Assembly: GCA_023480885.1 (NCBI GenBank)
Contig: JAMCWX010000050.1
Span: 1 to 64,000, forward strand
Source of the DNA: Chloroflexota bacterium
Lineage (GTDB): Bacteria; Chloroflexota; UBA6077; FW602-bin22; JACPRP01
Direction: 5' to 3'
Length of the DNA: 64,000 nucleotides
Every line of letters starts with the position of its first letter. Within the stretch, counting starts at the first letter, position 1. Below, one piece after another: positions 6,966 through 15,779 of this stretch. Under the pieces are notes generated by a model, which was not told the DNA's origin, searched no databases, and saw only the letters and a program-made list of their open reading frames with translations. A program made the translations under genes and the position numbers.

Positions 6966-8750
6966 CTAAGAGGCAGGGGACAACGCGGCCTCCTCTTTAG
7001 CCACGATGCACGATGGGCACCAGACGTTCAGATCCAGCACCTGTCTTCCTCTAGCACCCGTCCTGAAAACTGTGATTCCCTTGCAGTCAAGCTTATAAGC
7101 CAGACTGAAGGCTTCGCGCACGTCCTCCCTGGTCGCGGACTTGGGCAGGTTTATCGTCTTCGAAACCGCGTTGTCGACGTGCTTCTGGAAGGCCGCCTGA
7201 ATCCTCACGTGCCATTCCGGACTTATATCGTAGGCTGTTACGAAGAGCTCGCGTATGGTTTCTGGTATGTTGTCAATTCCCCGCGCGGAGCCACGTTGCA
7301 GAAGGGTTTGCAGTAGCTCTGGACTGTAGATTCCAGCCTCCATCGCCATTTGCTTGAAAATAGGATGGACGACCAGAAGGTCCTCGCCCCCGAACACCCG
7401 CCTGACGTAAGCCAGGGCGAAGATAGGCTCGATTCCGCTGGAAGCATCGGCGATTATGCTGATCGTCCCCGTTGGAGCCACAGTAGTCACAGTGGAGTTG
7501 CGCAGCTTCATTCCACCCGGTCTGTCGTATATGCTGCCGGGGTAATTCGGGAACTGCCCCCTCTCCTTGGCCAATTCGGCTGACACACGCTTGCCTTCTT
7601 TCGAGATAAACGCCATCACTTCGTCGGCGACATCGAGGGCCCTTTCCGAATTATATGGTACGCCCAGCAAAACCAGCATGTCCGCGAAGCCCATTACTCC
7701 CAGGCCGATCTTTCGGTTGCCTTTGGTCATTTCCTCAATTTGCGGCAATGGATATCTGTTCGCATCCACCACATTGTCCAGGAACCTCACGGCTATCTCC
7801 ACCGTCTTTCCCAGCTTACGATAGTCAATAGCATTAGAGCCATTGGAACTGGTGACCATCTTGCCGAGATTGATGGAGCCGAGATTGCACGATTCGTAAG
7901 GCAGCAGCGGCTGCTCACCGCACGGGTTCGTTGCCTCGATCATCCCCAGCCTGGGCGTCGGATTGTGTCTGTTGATCTCGTCGATAAAGATCGCACCAGG
8001 CTCGCCGCTCCGCCAGGCATTCTCAACTATCATGTCGAAGGTTTTCTGTGCTGACAGTATCTGTGCGACCTTGCCAGTCCTTGGATTTACCAGCGCGTGC
8101 TTTCCGCCCTGCTCCACCGCACGCATAAATTCGTCAGTAACGGCCACTGAAAGGTTGAACGCGGTCAGCTTCTCGGGCTTTCGCTTGGCCGCGATGAACT
8201 CCAGCACGTCAGGGTGGCTGCAGTGCAAGATGCCCATATTCGCGCCCCTCCTGGTGCCCCCTTGCCTGATCGTCTCTGTCATCGCGTTGAAAATAGAGAG
8301 AAAAGACAGTGGACCGCTGGCGATGCCCTTCGTACTCATCACGATATCGCCCCTGGGACGAATGTGTGAAAACGAAAACCCTGTGCCACCTCCGGTCTGT
8401 TGAATCAAGGCCGCATTCTTCAGCGCATCAAAAATGCTTTCAAGCGAGTCTTCAACAGGCAAAACGAAACAGGCCGAGAGCTGCTGTATGGGCATGCCGG
8501 CGTTCATTAACGTGGGTGTGTTCGGCAGGAATTCCAGGTTAGCCATCACCTGATAGAATTCCTCTTCTCTTCTCGCTATATTCGCTCTCGGGTTATACAT
8601 TGCGTCAACCGAGGCGATATTTCTGGCCACACGTCGGAACAACTGTTCTGGCGACTCGATCACCTCCCGCTTCTCATTCTTTTGCAGATATCTTTTCTCC
8701 AGAATGTATTTGGCATTAGCCGATAGCTTAAGCGCGGTGGTAACCATCAT
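6966..8750 (-). CDS. nrdJ: adenosylcobalamin-dependent (class II) ribonucleoside-diphosphate reductase
   Basis: This 594-aa enzyme reduces ribonucleotides to deoxyribonucleotides using a B12-derived thiyl radical. Visible landmarks are [26 protein letters not shown] (redox Cys), [30 protein letters not shown], the radical-site motif [37 protein letters not shown], and a C-terminal CPSC pair that would relay electrons from thioredoxin. There is no N-terminal ATP-cone and no adjacent nrdR or class I genes. ATG 8750 is preceded by GGAGGGGG at 7 nt; the next codon is also ATG. A class II enzyme works with or without oxygen and needs cobalamin, which fits the corrinoid proteins further along. Confidence 0.95.
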   Translation of the reverse strand: MMVTTALKLSANAKYILEKRYLQKNEKREVIESPEQLFRRVARNIASVDAMYNPRANIARREEEFYQVMANLEFLPNTPTLMNAGMPIQQLSACFVLPVEDSLESIFDALKNAALIQQTGGGTGFSFSHIRPRGDIVMSTKGIASGPLSFLSIFNAMTETIRQGGTRRGANMGILHCSHPDVLEFIAAKRKPEKLTAFNLSVAVTDEFMRAVEQGGKHALVNPRTGKVAQILSAQKTFDMIVENAWRSGEPGAIFIDEINRHNPTPRLGMIEATNPCGEQPLLPYESCNLGSINLGKMVTSSNGSNAIDYRKLGKTVEIAVRFLDNVVDANRYPLPQIEEMTKGNRKIGLGVMGFADMLVLLGVPYNSERALDVADEVMAFISKEGKRVSAELAKERGQFPNYPGSIYDRPGGMKLRNSTVTTVAPTGTISIIADASSGIEPIFALAYVRRVFGGEDLLVVHPIFKQMAMEAGIYSPELLQTLLQRGSARGIDNIPETIRELFVTAYDISPEWHVRIQAAFQKHVDNAVSKTINLPKSATREDVREAFSLAYKLDCKGITVFRTGARGRQVLDLNVWCPSCIVAKEEAALSPAS

Positions 8751-8815
8751 TCAAAAACCCCCTCCTGGATTCGCCCTCACACGAGACTCCGCAGTTACTT
8801 CACGGCAAGAACTTT

Positions 8816-8832
8816 GCCAGGCTTTGCCTGGC
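8816..8832. promoter_or_regulatory. 7-bp inverted repeat in the nrdJ leader region
   Basis: GCCAGGC-TTT-GCCTGGC is a perfect 7-bp stem with a 3-nt loop, 66 bp upstream of the nrdJ start. It could form a hairpin in the leader or be a protein site. No NrdR box pair or B12 box was recognised. Confidence 0.35.
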
Positions 8833-8921
8833 GTGGCCCTCACTGTCGAGAAGTAGGACCTCTGGATAGCTGTCTGGGAAGATTTTCCTATCGTGAAGCA
8901 GCATCATGAAGCAGCAGGTAG

Positions 8922-8950
8922 TTGTAAAACAAGCTCGTTTGGTCTATTAT
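8922..8950 (+). promoter_or_regulatory. sigma-70-type promoter for the Tic20-like membrane protein gene
   Basis: TTGTAA (8922-8927) and TATTAT (8945-8950) are separated by 17 bp. The downstream gene starts at 8993 with AAGGAGG before its ATG. The same TTGTAA -35 word recurs in the promoter at 61552. Confidence 0.5.
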
Positions 8951-8992
8951 AGTGACAGTTGCGGCACAATAAATGACTGAAGGAGGACGGTA

Positions 8993-9406
8993 ATGTCGGA
9001 AGGTGCTGGACAATCGGGCGGAATGACCGGGCAGAAAACCACAAGTGGCATGGCACCCAACGTCGGCGGGGCGCTAAGCTACGTGCTAGGGATCATTACT
9101 GGTATTCTTTTCTACGTGCTCGAAAAGGAGGACGGTTTCATTCGGTTCCACGCGATGCAGTCGATCCTCTTCAACGTCGCCTGGACTGTGCTGTGGATCG
9201 TGCTGACAATTGTGATGACAATTCTGGGATTCGTCCCCTTCCTGGGAATCGTCGTCGCAATCCTAGGGTTCGTTGTCTGGCTCGTAGTCTTCTTGGGCGG
9301 TTTCGTCCTCTGGCTGTTCCTTATCATCAAGGCATACCAGGGCGAGAAGTTCAAGCTGCCATATATTGGCGATATGGCGGAGAACTACGCTGGCGGGGGC
9401 AAGTAG
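8993..9406 (+). CDS. DUF4870 / Tic20-like membrane protein
   Basis: This is a 137-aa integral membrane protein. A hydrophilic glycine-rich N-terminus (about 1-24) precedes GGALSYVLGIITGILFYVLE, the RFHAMQS motif diagnostic of the DUF4870/Tic20-like family, and two more long hydrophobic stretches (about 64-112). It ends in a short polar tail. AAGGAGG lies just upstream of the ATG. The family is widespread in bacteria without an established function. It stands alone, convergent with the metalloprotease gene. Confidence 0.85.
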   Translation: MSEGAGQSGGMTGQKTTSGMAPNVGGALSYVLGIITGILFYVLEKEDGFIRFHAMQSILFNVAWTVLWIVLTIVMTILGFVPFLGIVVAILGFVVWLVVFLGGFVLWLFLIIKAYQGEKFKLPYIGDMAENYAGGGK

Positions 9407-9559
9407 GCCAACCTTCAGAACGCGCTGCATTTGCGTCTGTCGCCGCTAAGAGGCGCAAACAAGATGCATCGCGTCACTTGCAGCTCAGTCGGTGAAAAAC
9501 TGTCGTGCCGCGAATCGATTGCGCTGCAACAAGAAGGGAGCGTGAAGTTGATTCAAGAA

Positions 9560-9590
9560 GATGCCGCCCGTTGGCAAGATGGACGGCATC
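9560..9590. terminator. possible terminator hairpin between convergent genes
   Basis: GATGCCG (9560-9566) and CGGCATC (9584-9590) can pair across a 17-nt loop and are followed by AACTTTTCTC. It lies after the + strand gene ending at 9406 and directly beside the end of the minus-strand metalloprotease gene (9599). The long loop and weak U-tract make this tentative. Confidence 0.3.
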
Positions 9591-9598
9591 AACTTTTC

Positions 9599-11566
9599 TC
9601 AATTCGCCCTGCCTGACGCCAGCGGCTGCACCGAGTACTCATATCGCGCCGCTTCCGACGTTGCCGGCGCGGCAGCGGCGACGATCAAAACGACCTTTCC
9701 TGAGCCATCGCCGTGTACGATAAGCTGTCCTCGACGAGCGTCGTCCAACGGCATGGTCTCGATCGAAGGTTGTCGTCCCGACTTCACTATCTGGGCGAAA
9801 TAGCGCTGCGGCACCAGATTGCTCGACAAGATAAAGCCATCGGCAACCCAGTTCTCTTCTGACTCGGCGTCGTAGTTGTAGTTCAGCTCGGGAATGCTGA
9901 TGTCGTCGACCGCAAAGCCAGGACCACTGTAGGCATCGTCGGTGACGTATTCGAAGCGAATCAGCACCTTTTGCCGCGCATAGGGCGACAGGTCGATGCG
10001 CTCGTCAATCCATTGTGGCCTTTGGCCTCCCCCACTCTTACCTGTATAGCCAGCGCCAAGGTTGTTGCCGTTGGGATTGCCCTCGGTTGAGTACCATCCT
10101 CGAAGCGTCGACCACGTCGCTCCCCCATCCTTTGAGATCTCGACGTAGGCGTAGTCGTAATCTTTTTCCACATCGTACCAGGCTGAGAAGACTAGCGTCG
10201 CCTTGTCCAATCCCGTCAGGTCGAACTCGCGAGTGAGCGTCGTATCTATGCCATCGCCGCGATTGCTCCACCACTGGCGCTTACCGCTGCGCGCATCGTT
10301 AGCCAGGAGCTTCACGGTCGTCGTCCCTGTAAAAGCGATGGCATAGTCACCTCTTAACTCTCCCAGGTCCAGATAGTCAGCCGCGTACTGATTAACTGCC
10401 GCACTGGCACGGGACGGGAGCGCTCCAATGCTCTTCGCCTTTACGTGAACGTCGACGTCTTTGTAGCCATAGCGCCCACCGTCGAACTGCGAATCGTCGA
10501 GATAATTGGCGATCACCCAGTCCTTGAAGACGTCGTCAAAGGTTGCAACAAAGCCCTCTTTTGCCAGATAGCGTTCGACGCCGTTGATGCCGTGGGCTTT
10601 CTCCGCCACGAGGTCCTTCAGACGCCGATAGCCCCCATAGTGCTCGGCTAGATAACTGAGGAAAAGATACGCAGCGCCGTAATGCGGCAACGCGGCGGAA
10701 GAATCGGCAGCCCAGACGTTCAGTTGGGTATCAGGATTGGCGATGAAATAACTCTCCGAGCCTGTCGGCGTGAACCCGGCCAGCTTCACCGCCAGCTCTG
10801 AGAGTCCCTCGTTAACCCACGTGTCCTCACCTCGGTCCTGATTCCAGTGGATCATGTGCTGGAACTCGTGGGCCAGGATCGAATAGTACCGCTTCGACCC
10901 CACCGTCGTGAGCCGCATATTGATGTAGATCATGGCTCGCTCGTTGCTATAAGGATTGACGGAACTGGGATACTCGTCGGCGCTGCTGAAATACCCGGGG
11001 GAACCAGGCAGATTAGCGTTGAGGATGGTTATGTGCGAATCGCCGTCCGCTCCGCGATCGGCTTCGCCGCCGAAGTAGCCACGAACCGCCGGGTATATCT
11101 CCCTTTCGAAAGTTTCGCCCGCCTCTTGCAGCCTCTCCGTGGGAAGTTCCTGGCCTTCTTCCACGTAAAAGTAAGCGTGAGAAGTCTTCAGTTGCAGCGT
11201 AGCCGTAATCGGGAAATATATCCTTTTTTGCTGATCGCCAACCCAAAAAGCGCTGACCTGGCCGACGCTGTACTCCAGCGGCTTGCCGTTTTCAGCCAGT
11301 CTGGACGGACGGCCTGAGTCAGTACGCAAGCGTGACGCCAGGCTAGCCAGATCACGGACTGGAGGAGACTGCTTCAATTTGGCTTCGAGGCTTTGCGCCT
11401 CGGAAACTGCCTCCGCCCGTGACGGAGTCTTCGTCGCCTGTGGCCGAGGTTGTGTCTGCTTGGTAGTACGATCGGGGAGCGCATCAGGTGTTTTCGGAAG
11501 GGTCAGGCAGCCTGACAAAAATAGCAAACAAATGACGGCTGCAAGAAGACGACTCGCCGTTTTCAC
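9599..11566 (-). CDS. secreted zinc metalloprotease lipoprotein
   Basis: This is a 655-aa protein with a lipoprotein signal (LLFLSGC, Cys20), a Pro/Thr/Lys-rich linker (about 25-60) and a zinc peptidase domain. The HExxH motif is at HEFQH (His233-His237), followed by WVNEGLSE, which gives the third zinc ligand as in gluzincins. Residues about 430-600 form a beta-rich domain with AWYDVEKDYDYAYVEIS and ISIPELNY, similar to the MAM/jelly-roll-like part of immune inhibitor A (M6-like) peptidases. It would act outside the cytoplasmic membrane on proteins. It is 10 bp downstream of punA on the same strand, although a functional link with purine salvage is not obvious. Confidence 0.85.
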   Translation of the reverse strand: MKTASRLLAAVICLLFLSGCLTLPKTPDALPDRTTKQTQPRPQATKTPSRAEAVSEAQSLEAKLKQSPPVRDLASLASRLRTDSGRPSRLAENGKPLEYSVGQVSAFWVGDQQKRIYFPITATLQLKTSHAYFYVEEGQELPTERLQEAGETFEREIYPAVRGYFGGEADRGADGDSHITILNANLPGSPGYFSSADEYPSSVNPYSNERAMIYINMRLTTVGSKRYYSILAHEFQHMIHWNQDRGEDTWVNEGLSELAVKLAGFTPTGSESYFIANPDTQLNVWAADSSAALPHYGAAYLFLSYLAEHYGGYRRLKDLVAEKAHGINGVERYLAKEGFVATFDDVFKDWVIANYLDDSQFDGGRYGYKDVDVHVKAKSIGALPSRASAAVNQYAADYLDLGELRGDYAIAFTGTTTVKLLANDARSGKRQWWSNRGDGIDTTLTREFDLTGLDKATLVFSAWYDVEKDYDYAYVEISKDGGATWSTLRGWYSTEGNPNGNNLGAGYTGKSGGGQRPQWIDERIDLSPYARQKVLIRFEYVTDDAYSGPGFAVDDISIPELNYNYDAESEENWVADGFILSSNLVPQRYFAQIVKSGRQPSIETMPLDDARRGQLIVHGDGSGKVVLIVAAAAPATSEAARYEYSVQPLASGRAN

Positions 11567-11576
11567 GACCTTCCCC

Positions 11577-12419
11577 TCAGGCCGAGCGCGGCAGAAGCCG
11601 CAGCACGCCCCGAATGAGCGACGAGAGCATGGGGACCACCAGCCGACTTTGAGCGAGGACGTCGTGATGCCCTACCTCTGTGTGATCCGCTCCTGTTGCC
11701 AGGTTGGTAATGCAACTAATGCCAAGCACACGCATCCCGCAATGCCTGGCCACCACGACCTCTGGCGCTGTGGACATACCCACGGCATCAGCGCCAACAG
11801 CTCTCAGGAGACGCAACTCCGATGGCGTCTCATAGCTCGGACCGCACACCATCGCGTAGGTGCCTTTTCGAAGACCGAAGCCTGACTGCCCGGCCGCGGC
11901 AGAGGCAAATTCCAGCAGATCAGGATCGTACGCGCGCCCCATGCTCACGAAGGGCATTCCACTTTGCTTATCGCTGGAGCCGACGAGAGGATTGAACCCG
12001 ACCATACCTGGCAGGTTGATGTGGTCTTCGATGAGCATCAGGTCACCTACTCGAAAAGAGGGGTTAAGCCCTCCCGCCGCGTTGGTGACGATCAGTAGAT
12101 CGCAGCCGGCTTCGCGCAGGACTCGCACTGGGAAGGATACCTGATCCATGGAGTAGCCCTCGTAGAAGTGGGGCCGGCCACACATAGCCGCAACAACCCA
12201 GCCCTCTAGCTCGCCAATGCGCAACTCGCCAGCGTGGCCCTCGACGTTAAGCCTGGGGAAGTTGGGAATACTGGCGTAGGAGATTACAGTGACTGAAAGG
12301 ATCTCCTCGGCCACGCTGCCGAGGCCTGAGCCGAAAATAATGCCGATCCGGGGCGAGGAGAGAGTCTGCGTCTCGATGTACTTGCTGGCCTCTTCGACCT
12401 GCCCTCTGAGATGGTTCAA
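11577..12419 (-). CDS. punA: purine-nucleoside phosphorylase (trimeric type)
   Basis: This 280-aa enzyme cleaves inosine/guanosine-type nucleosides with phosphate to the free base and ribose 1-phosphate. Landmarks of the low-molecular-weight PNP family are IGIIFGSGLGSVAEEI (phosphate loop), MCGRPHFYEGYSM, LIVTNAAGGLNPSF, DHINLPG, YAMVCGPSYETPSELRLLRA, and GADAVGMSTAPEVVVARHCG (purine site). The length is typical. It starts directly after the pyrophosphatase stop and continues the minus-strand run begun by mobA. Confidence 0.93.
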   Translation of the reverse strand: MNHLRGQVEEASKYIETQTLSSPRIGIIFGSGLGSVAEEILSVTVISYASIPNFPRLNVEGHAGELRIGELEGWVVAAMCGRPHFYEGYSMDQVSFPVRVLREAGCDLLIVTNAAGGLNPSFRVGDLMLIEDHINLPGMVGFNPLVGSSDKQSGMPFVSMGRAYDPDLLEFASAAAGQSGFGLRKGTYAMVCGPSYETPSELRLLRAVGADAVGMSTAPEVVVARHCGMRVLGISCITNLATGADHTEVGHHDVLAQSRLVVPMLSSLIRGVLRLLPRSA

Positions 12420-12947
12420 TCAAAATGCCCCTTTGTGCCCTTTTTCAACAGACCTAGCCCTGCACGCTTCGATGATATCCCAGGCCGTGTCGGCGCCGTC
12501 CCACCCTAACACCCGAGTCTCCACGCCCTGCAGCGTCTTGTAAGTCTGAAAGAAGTTTTCGATCTCCCTCAGCCAGTGATGGGACAGGTCGTCGACTTCG
12601 ATGATGTCGTCGAAGCGGCGGTCGCCAGTAGGTACGCCGAGGATCTTGTTATCCTCGCCCCGCTCGTCGATCATTCTCAGCGCGCCGATCACTCGTATCG
12701 GCACGATGCAGCCAGGGAAAGTAGGCTCTTCGACGATGACCAGGCAATCGAGATGATCGCCATCCTCGGCAAGCGTGCCCGGGATGAAGCCATAATCGGT
12801 GGGATAGTGCACTGAAGAGTAAAGAACGCGATCCAGGCGGATCGCATTCCGCTTCTCGTCGTACTCGTATTTATTGCGGCTACCTCGTGGAATCTCCACG
12901 AAGACCTCGACTGTCCTACTCGGAATCGATTTCCTTCGAGGTCGCAT
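12420..12947 (-). CDS. ppa: inorganic pyrophosphatase (family I)
   Basis: This 175-aa soluble enzyme hydrolyses PPi to two phosphates. It shows VEIPRGSRNKYEYD, VHYPTDYGFIPGTLAEDGDHLD and FDDIIEVDDL, with metal-binding aspartates in DGDHLD (His where Pro or Glu is more common). ATG 12947 has GGAGG about 5 nt upstream; an upstream in-frame GTG at 12959 is less likely. Its 5' end overlaps the mobB 3' end by 32 bp. In a Moco operon it may help by removing the PPi released by MobA, which is inference. Confidence 0.93.
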   Translation of the reverse strand: MRPRRKSIPSRTVEVFVEIPRGSRNKYEYDEKRNAIRLDRVLYSSVHYPTDYGFIPGTLAEDGDHLDCLVIVEEPTFPGCIVPIRVIGALRMIDERGEDNKILGVPTGDRRFDDIIEVDDLSHHWLREIENFFQTYKTLQGVETRVLGWDGADTAWDIIEACRARSVEKGHKGAF

Positions 12948-13608
12948 TCTCGCCTCCACTTGGGTTCTTGCGCAATACCAGGACGATCTCCTCGGCTCCC
13001 TCGGTGCCGTGGAGGGTGGACACGATCGCCCGTACCGTCCGATCTAACACGTCCTGAACGAAGGACTTTATCGGCACGCGCTGGCCATTGATCAACAAGG
13101 TGGCGTAATCCTGGCTCCTGCGCCTGAGGAACCGGCGCTCCAACAAGTCGGCCACTCCCGTCGCGTCGTCCAGGCCGAATTGCGGCACCCTGATATCGAA
13201 ATCGTTGTCTGCGACGACCGCGACAAGCTCGCGCTCGTCGCACAGCAGTTCGGTACCTTTCTCCCGGCGAGATATCTCTATCTTCGGCTTATTGCTCCGC
13301 TTGAAGCCCTCTGTCAAAATGATATCGACATCCTCTCCCACGAGCAAGGCTATCTCATCCAGCGTTTGCTCGCGCTCGGTCCTCTTTATAATGGCCAGCT
13401 TTTCGGGAGAGGAGATCACGACGGCGGTACTGCCTGCCTGCTTATGCTTCCAGCTATCCTTGCCTGGCTTGTCGATATCAAAGCCATGAACGTCGTGCTT
13501 GACCGTGCCTACTCTGTAGCCACGGCGCGACAGCTCAGGAATGAGCTTCTCCAGAAACGTCGTCTTTCCCGCGTCAGATTTCCCAACCACACAAATAATC
13601 GGAACCAT
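12916..13608 (-). CDS. mobB: molybdopterin-guanine dinucleotide biosynthesis protein B
   Basis: This is a 230-aa P-loop GTPase-like partner of MobA. Walker A is CVVGKSDAGKTT; TVKHDVHGF, SPEKLAI and IILTEGFKR are MobB signatures. A C-terminal extension of about 60 residues (LLINGQRVPIKSFVQDVL onward) goes beyond the E. coli-type length; I recall similar tails in other anaerobe MobB proteins. ATG 13608 is preceded by GAGGAG at 7 nt, and the codon before it is GTG. The start is 12 bp after the moeA stop. Highly charged residues end the protein within the ppa overlap. Confidence 0.9.
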   Translation of the reverse strand: MVPIICVVGKSDAGKTTFLEKLIPELSRRGYRVGTVKHDVHGFDIDKPGKDSWKHKQAGSTAVVISSPEKLAIIKRTEREQTLDEIALLVGEDVDIILTEGFKRSNKPKIEISRREKGTELLCDERELVAVVADNDFDIRVPQFGLDDATGVADLLERRFLRRRSQDYATLLINGQRVPIKSFVQDVLDRTVRAIVSTLHGTEGAEEIVLVLRKNPSGGENATSKEIDSE

Positions 13609-13620
13609 CACTAGACTCCT

Positions 13621-14874
13621 CTAGAAGCATTCTTCAGGCCAGTCGAGCATCTGAACTCTGACCGCCTCGCCATCGTTTACCAACTTCGTGTCTTCTGGCA
13701 CGATCACCAGGCCATTGGCGAGAGCCATCGACGTGAGTATTCCCGAACCTTGCGGCCCTGTGAGATAGGCATGCCACTGGCCATCCTGTTTGTTCACGTG
13801 CGCGCGGTAGAAGCAGCGGCGGCCGTCCCTGTTATCGGCGCTGCCGTGAAGGATCGCCTCCACCTCGGGTTTACGAAAGTTCGTGCGGCCAAGCATCTTG
13901 AGGATCGCCGGCCGGCCAAACTGCTCGAAGGCGACCATCGAGGAAACTGGATTGCCTGGCAAGCCGAGATGAGGCACGCCCCCGATCCTGCCGAAGGCGA
14001 GAGGTTTGCCTGGCTTCATGCGCACCAGCCAGAACGTGATCTCGCCCTCTGTCGCCAGCACCTTCTTAGTCATGTCGTAGTCACCGACGGAGACGCCGGC
14101 CGTGGTGACCAGCATGTCGGCCTGCATAGCCTGTTTGATCTTGGCCACGAGATCGGCTTCCCTATCGCGGGCGATGCCCAGTATTATTGGGATACCACCA
14201 TGCTTGAGGATCAGAGAACTGACCGAGTATGTGTTGCTGTTGTAAATCTTGCCAGGTTGCAGGGGCTCCTCGACCTCCATCAACTCGTCGCCAGTGGCCA
14301 GCACAGCTATCCTCGGGCGACGAACCACGCCGATCTGCGCTCGCCCCAGCGAGGCGAGAACGCCGATTTCCGCCGGCCGGATGACCGCGCCTTTGCGCAG
14401 AATAAGCTCGCCCTGGCGAATGTCTTCGCCAGCACGTCGGATATTCTGGCCGAGTTCGACAGGAACGAGAACGAGTACCTCATCTCGCTTCTCGACCTTT
14501 GGCTTTCCTTGCAGGCCCTTGCCCTCGTCGGTATGCTCGAATTGCACGACGGCATTGGCCCCTTCAGGGATCGCCGCGCCGGTCATGATCCTCACGGCTG
14601 TACCCGGCGTCACTGCCTTTTTCGTGATATACCCCGCCGGAACCTCGTCGATCACCCGCAGTCTTATCGGGTTGCCCTCGCTCGCGCCCTGGGTATCTTC
14701 CCAGCGAACGGCGTAGCCATCCATCGCGGAATTGTCCGCCGGAGGAATGTTGAAGTTAGAATTCACATCCTCCGCGAGCGTCTGGCCCAGCGTTTCCATG
14801 ATGGGCTTCGTCTCCGCGGGAAGCACACAGACATAGCTCAATATCTTCTCCAAAGCCTCTTCAACACTGATCAT
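13621..14874 (-). CDS. moeA: molybdopterin molybdenumtransferase
   Basis: This 417-aa protein inserts molybdate into adenylylated molybdopterin. It shows the MoeA start (EALEKILSYV), PPADNSAMDGYAVR, PAGYITKKAVTPGTAVRIMTGA, GQNIRRAGEDI, ATGDELMEVEEPLQPGKIYN, TTAGVSVGDYD, MKPGKPLAFG and GLPGNPVSSMVAFE. The length is typical, including the C-terminal domain IV. It lies between mobA and mobB on the minus strand. Products of this run could serve the molybdenum hydroxylases encoded at 43-50 kb. Confidence 0.95.
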   Translation of the reverse strand: MISVEEALEKILSYVCVLPAETKPIMETLGQTLAEDVNSNFNIPPADNSAMDGYAVRWEDTQGASEGNPIRLRVIDEVPAGYITKKAVTPGTAVRIMTGAAIPEGANAVVQFEHTDEGKGLQGKPKVEKRDEVLVLVPVELGQNIRRAGEDIRQGELILRKGAVIRPAEIGVLASLGRAQIGVVRRPRIAVLATGDELMEVEEPLQPGKIYNSNTYSVSSLILKHGGIPIILGIARDREADLVAKIKQAMQADMLVTTAGVSVGDYDMTKKVLATEGEITFWLVRMKPGKPLAFGRIGGVPHLGLPGNPVSSMVAFEQFGRPAILKMLGRTNFRKPEVEAILHGSADNRDGRRCFYRAHVNKQDGQWHAYLTGPQGSGILTSMALANGLVIVPEDTKLVNDGEAVRVQMLDWPEECF

Positions 14875-14950
14875 TCAAGAACCATCCTTTGGGAAATCTT
14901 CTATTCTCGATAGTTTCGCTCAACTGTATCCCGTTCGCTTGACGATTTGC

Positions 14951-15577
14951 TCAGGATGCCGCCAGATGTCGGCGCCTCTCAACCTCTGCTTTCGCCCGCT
15001 CGAGATCCTCGGGCGTGTTGACGTTAAAGAACGAAAGGTGCGATGGGTCGAGCGCATCTATCTCGTCTTGCTCGACGTAACGCACGCGCACCTGATCGAG
15101 AAAATCGACGATCGCGAAATCACGTCGCGCAAGAAGTGCGCGGATCGGCTCGATACAGTCCCTGGAGTAAACCGCGTGTAAAGGCTCAAAGTACCCATTA
15201 AAGCGAGGGATGACGACGTCGTGGTCGTCGATCAGTTGCCCCAGGTAGCGCAACAATCCCACGTTAAGGAAAGGCATGTCGCAGCCGACAACCAGGTTAT
15301 GCTTGCGATTCGAGACGAGAAGCCCCGACAGGATCCCTCCCAATGGGCCCGCCCCCGCCACTACATCGCTCACCAACCGAGCTGGCAGATCTTCGAACAG
15401 GTGAGGCGAGTTCGTGACGACGATTGCTTCCCTGGCGACGCCGCCGACGGCTTCGAGCACAATCTCCGTCAGCCTTTTGCCGCCAAGTTCGAGTACCGTT
15501 TTGTCGGTGCCGAGGCGCCTGCTCTTTCCCCCCGCCAGAATGATAGCATTCAGCGTGCCTTCAGCATCCTGTGTCAT
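14951..15577 (-). CDS. mobA: molybdenum cofactor nucleotidyltransferase (MobA-like)
   Basis: This 208-aa nucleotidyltransferase attaches a nucleotide to molybdopterin. It shows NAIILAGGKSRRLGTDKTVL (nucleotide-binding loop with the K), GPLGGILSGL, NLVVGCDMPFLN (metal-binding Asp) and PRFNGYFEPLHAVYSRDC. Whether it uses GTP (MGD) or CTP (MCD, as expected for CoxL/XDH-type enzymes) cannot be decided by eye. A TAAAAT -10 lies 7 nt before the ATG, with no Shine-Dalgarno, so the transcript is probably leaderless. It is the first gene of the mobA-moeA-mobB-ppa-punA run. Confidence 0.9.
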   Translation of the reverse strand: MTQDAEGTLNAIILAGGKSRRLGTDKTVLELGGKRLTEIVLEAVGGVAREAIVVTNSPHLFEDLPARLVSDVVAGAGPLGGILSGLLVSNRKHNLVVGCDMPFLNVGLLRYLGQLIDDHDVVIPRFNGYFEPLHAVYSRDCIEPIRALLARRDFAIVDFLDQVRVRYVEQDEIDALDPSHLSFFNVNTPEDLERAKAEVERRRHLAAS

Positions 15578-15584
15578 ATCGGTT

Positions 15585-15590
15585 ATTTTA
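15585..15590 (-). promoter_or_regulatory. -10 element of mobA, leaderless arrangement
   Basis: TAAAAT on the minus strand is 7 nt from the ATG at 15577 and there is no ribosome-binding sequence. The spacing places the transcription start at the start codon. Confidence 0.4.
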
Positions 15591-15636
15591 GCACGTGGGT
15601 CAGGTTCAAGACAAATAAGTCAGCCGCACGAGTGCG

Positions 15637-15665
15637 TTGATACGACGGCGAGCATAAACTATAAT
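15637..15665 (+). promoter_or_regulatory. strong sigma-70-type promoter for the 15780 binding-protein gene
   Basis: TTGATA (15637-15642) and a consensus TATAAT (15660-15665) are 17 bp apart. The predicted start near 15672 leaves a leader of about 108 nt before the TTG start codon. Confidence 0.65.
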
Positions 15666-15779
15666 GTTGCCGATCCAAGCTCGCAATGAGGAAGGAGCTG
15701 AACTATCGAGGTCCGTTAATCCGCCGAGTTCAGCCTGATTCTTGGTGTCATTCCTTGCCCAGGGTCTCTGGAGGTACCG

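Noticed and set aside
8751-8992. Cobalamin riboswitch or NrdR boxes upstream of nrdJ
   Set aside because: I looked for the B12 box and for paired NrdR boxes and found neither; only a short hairpin is present.
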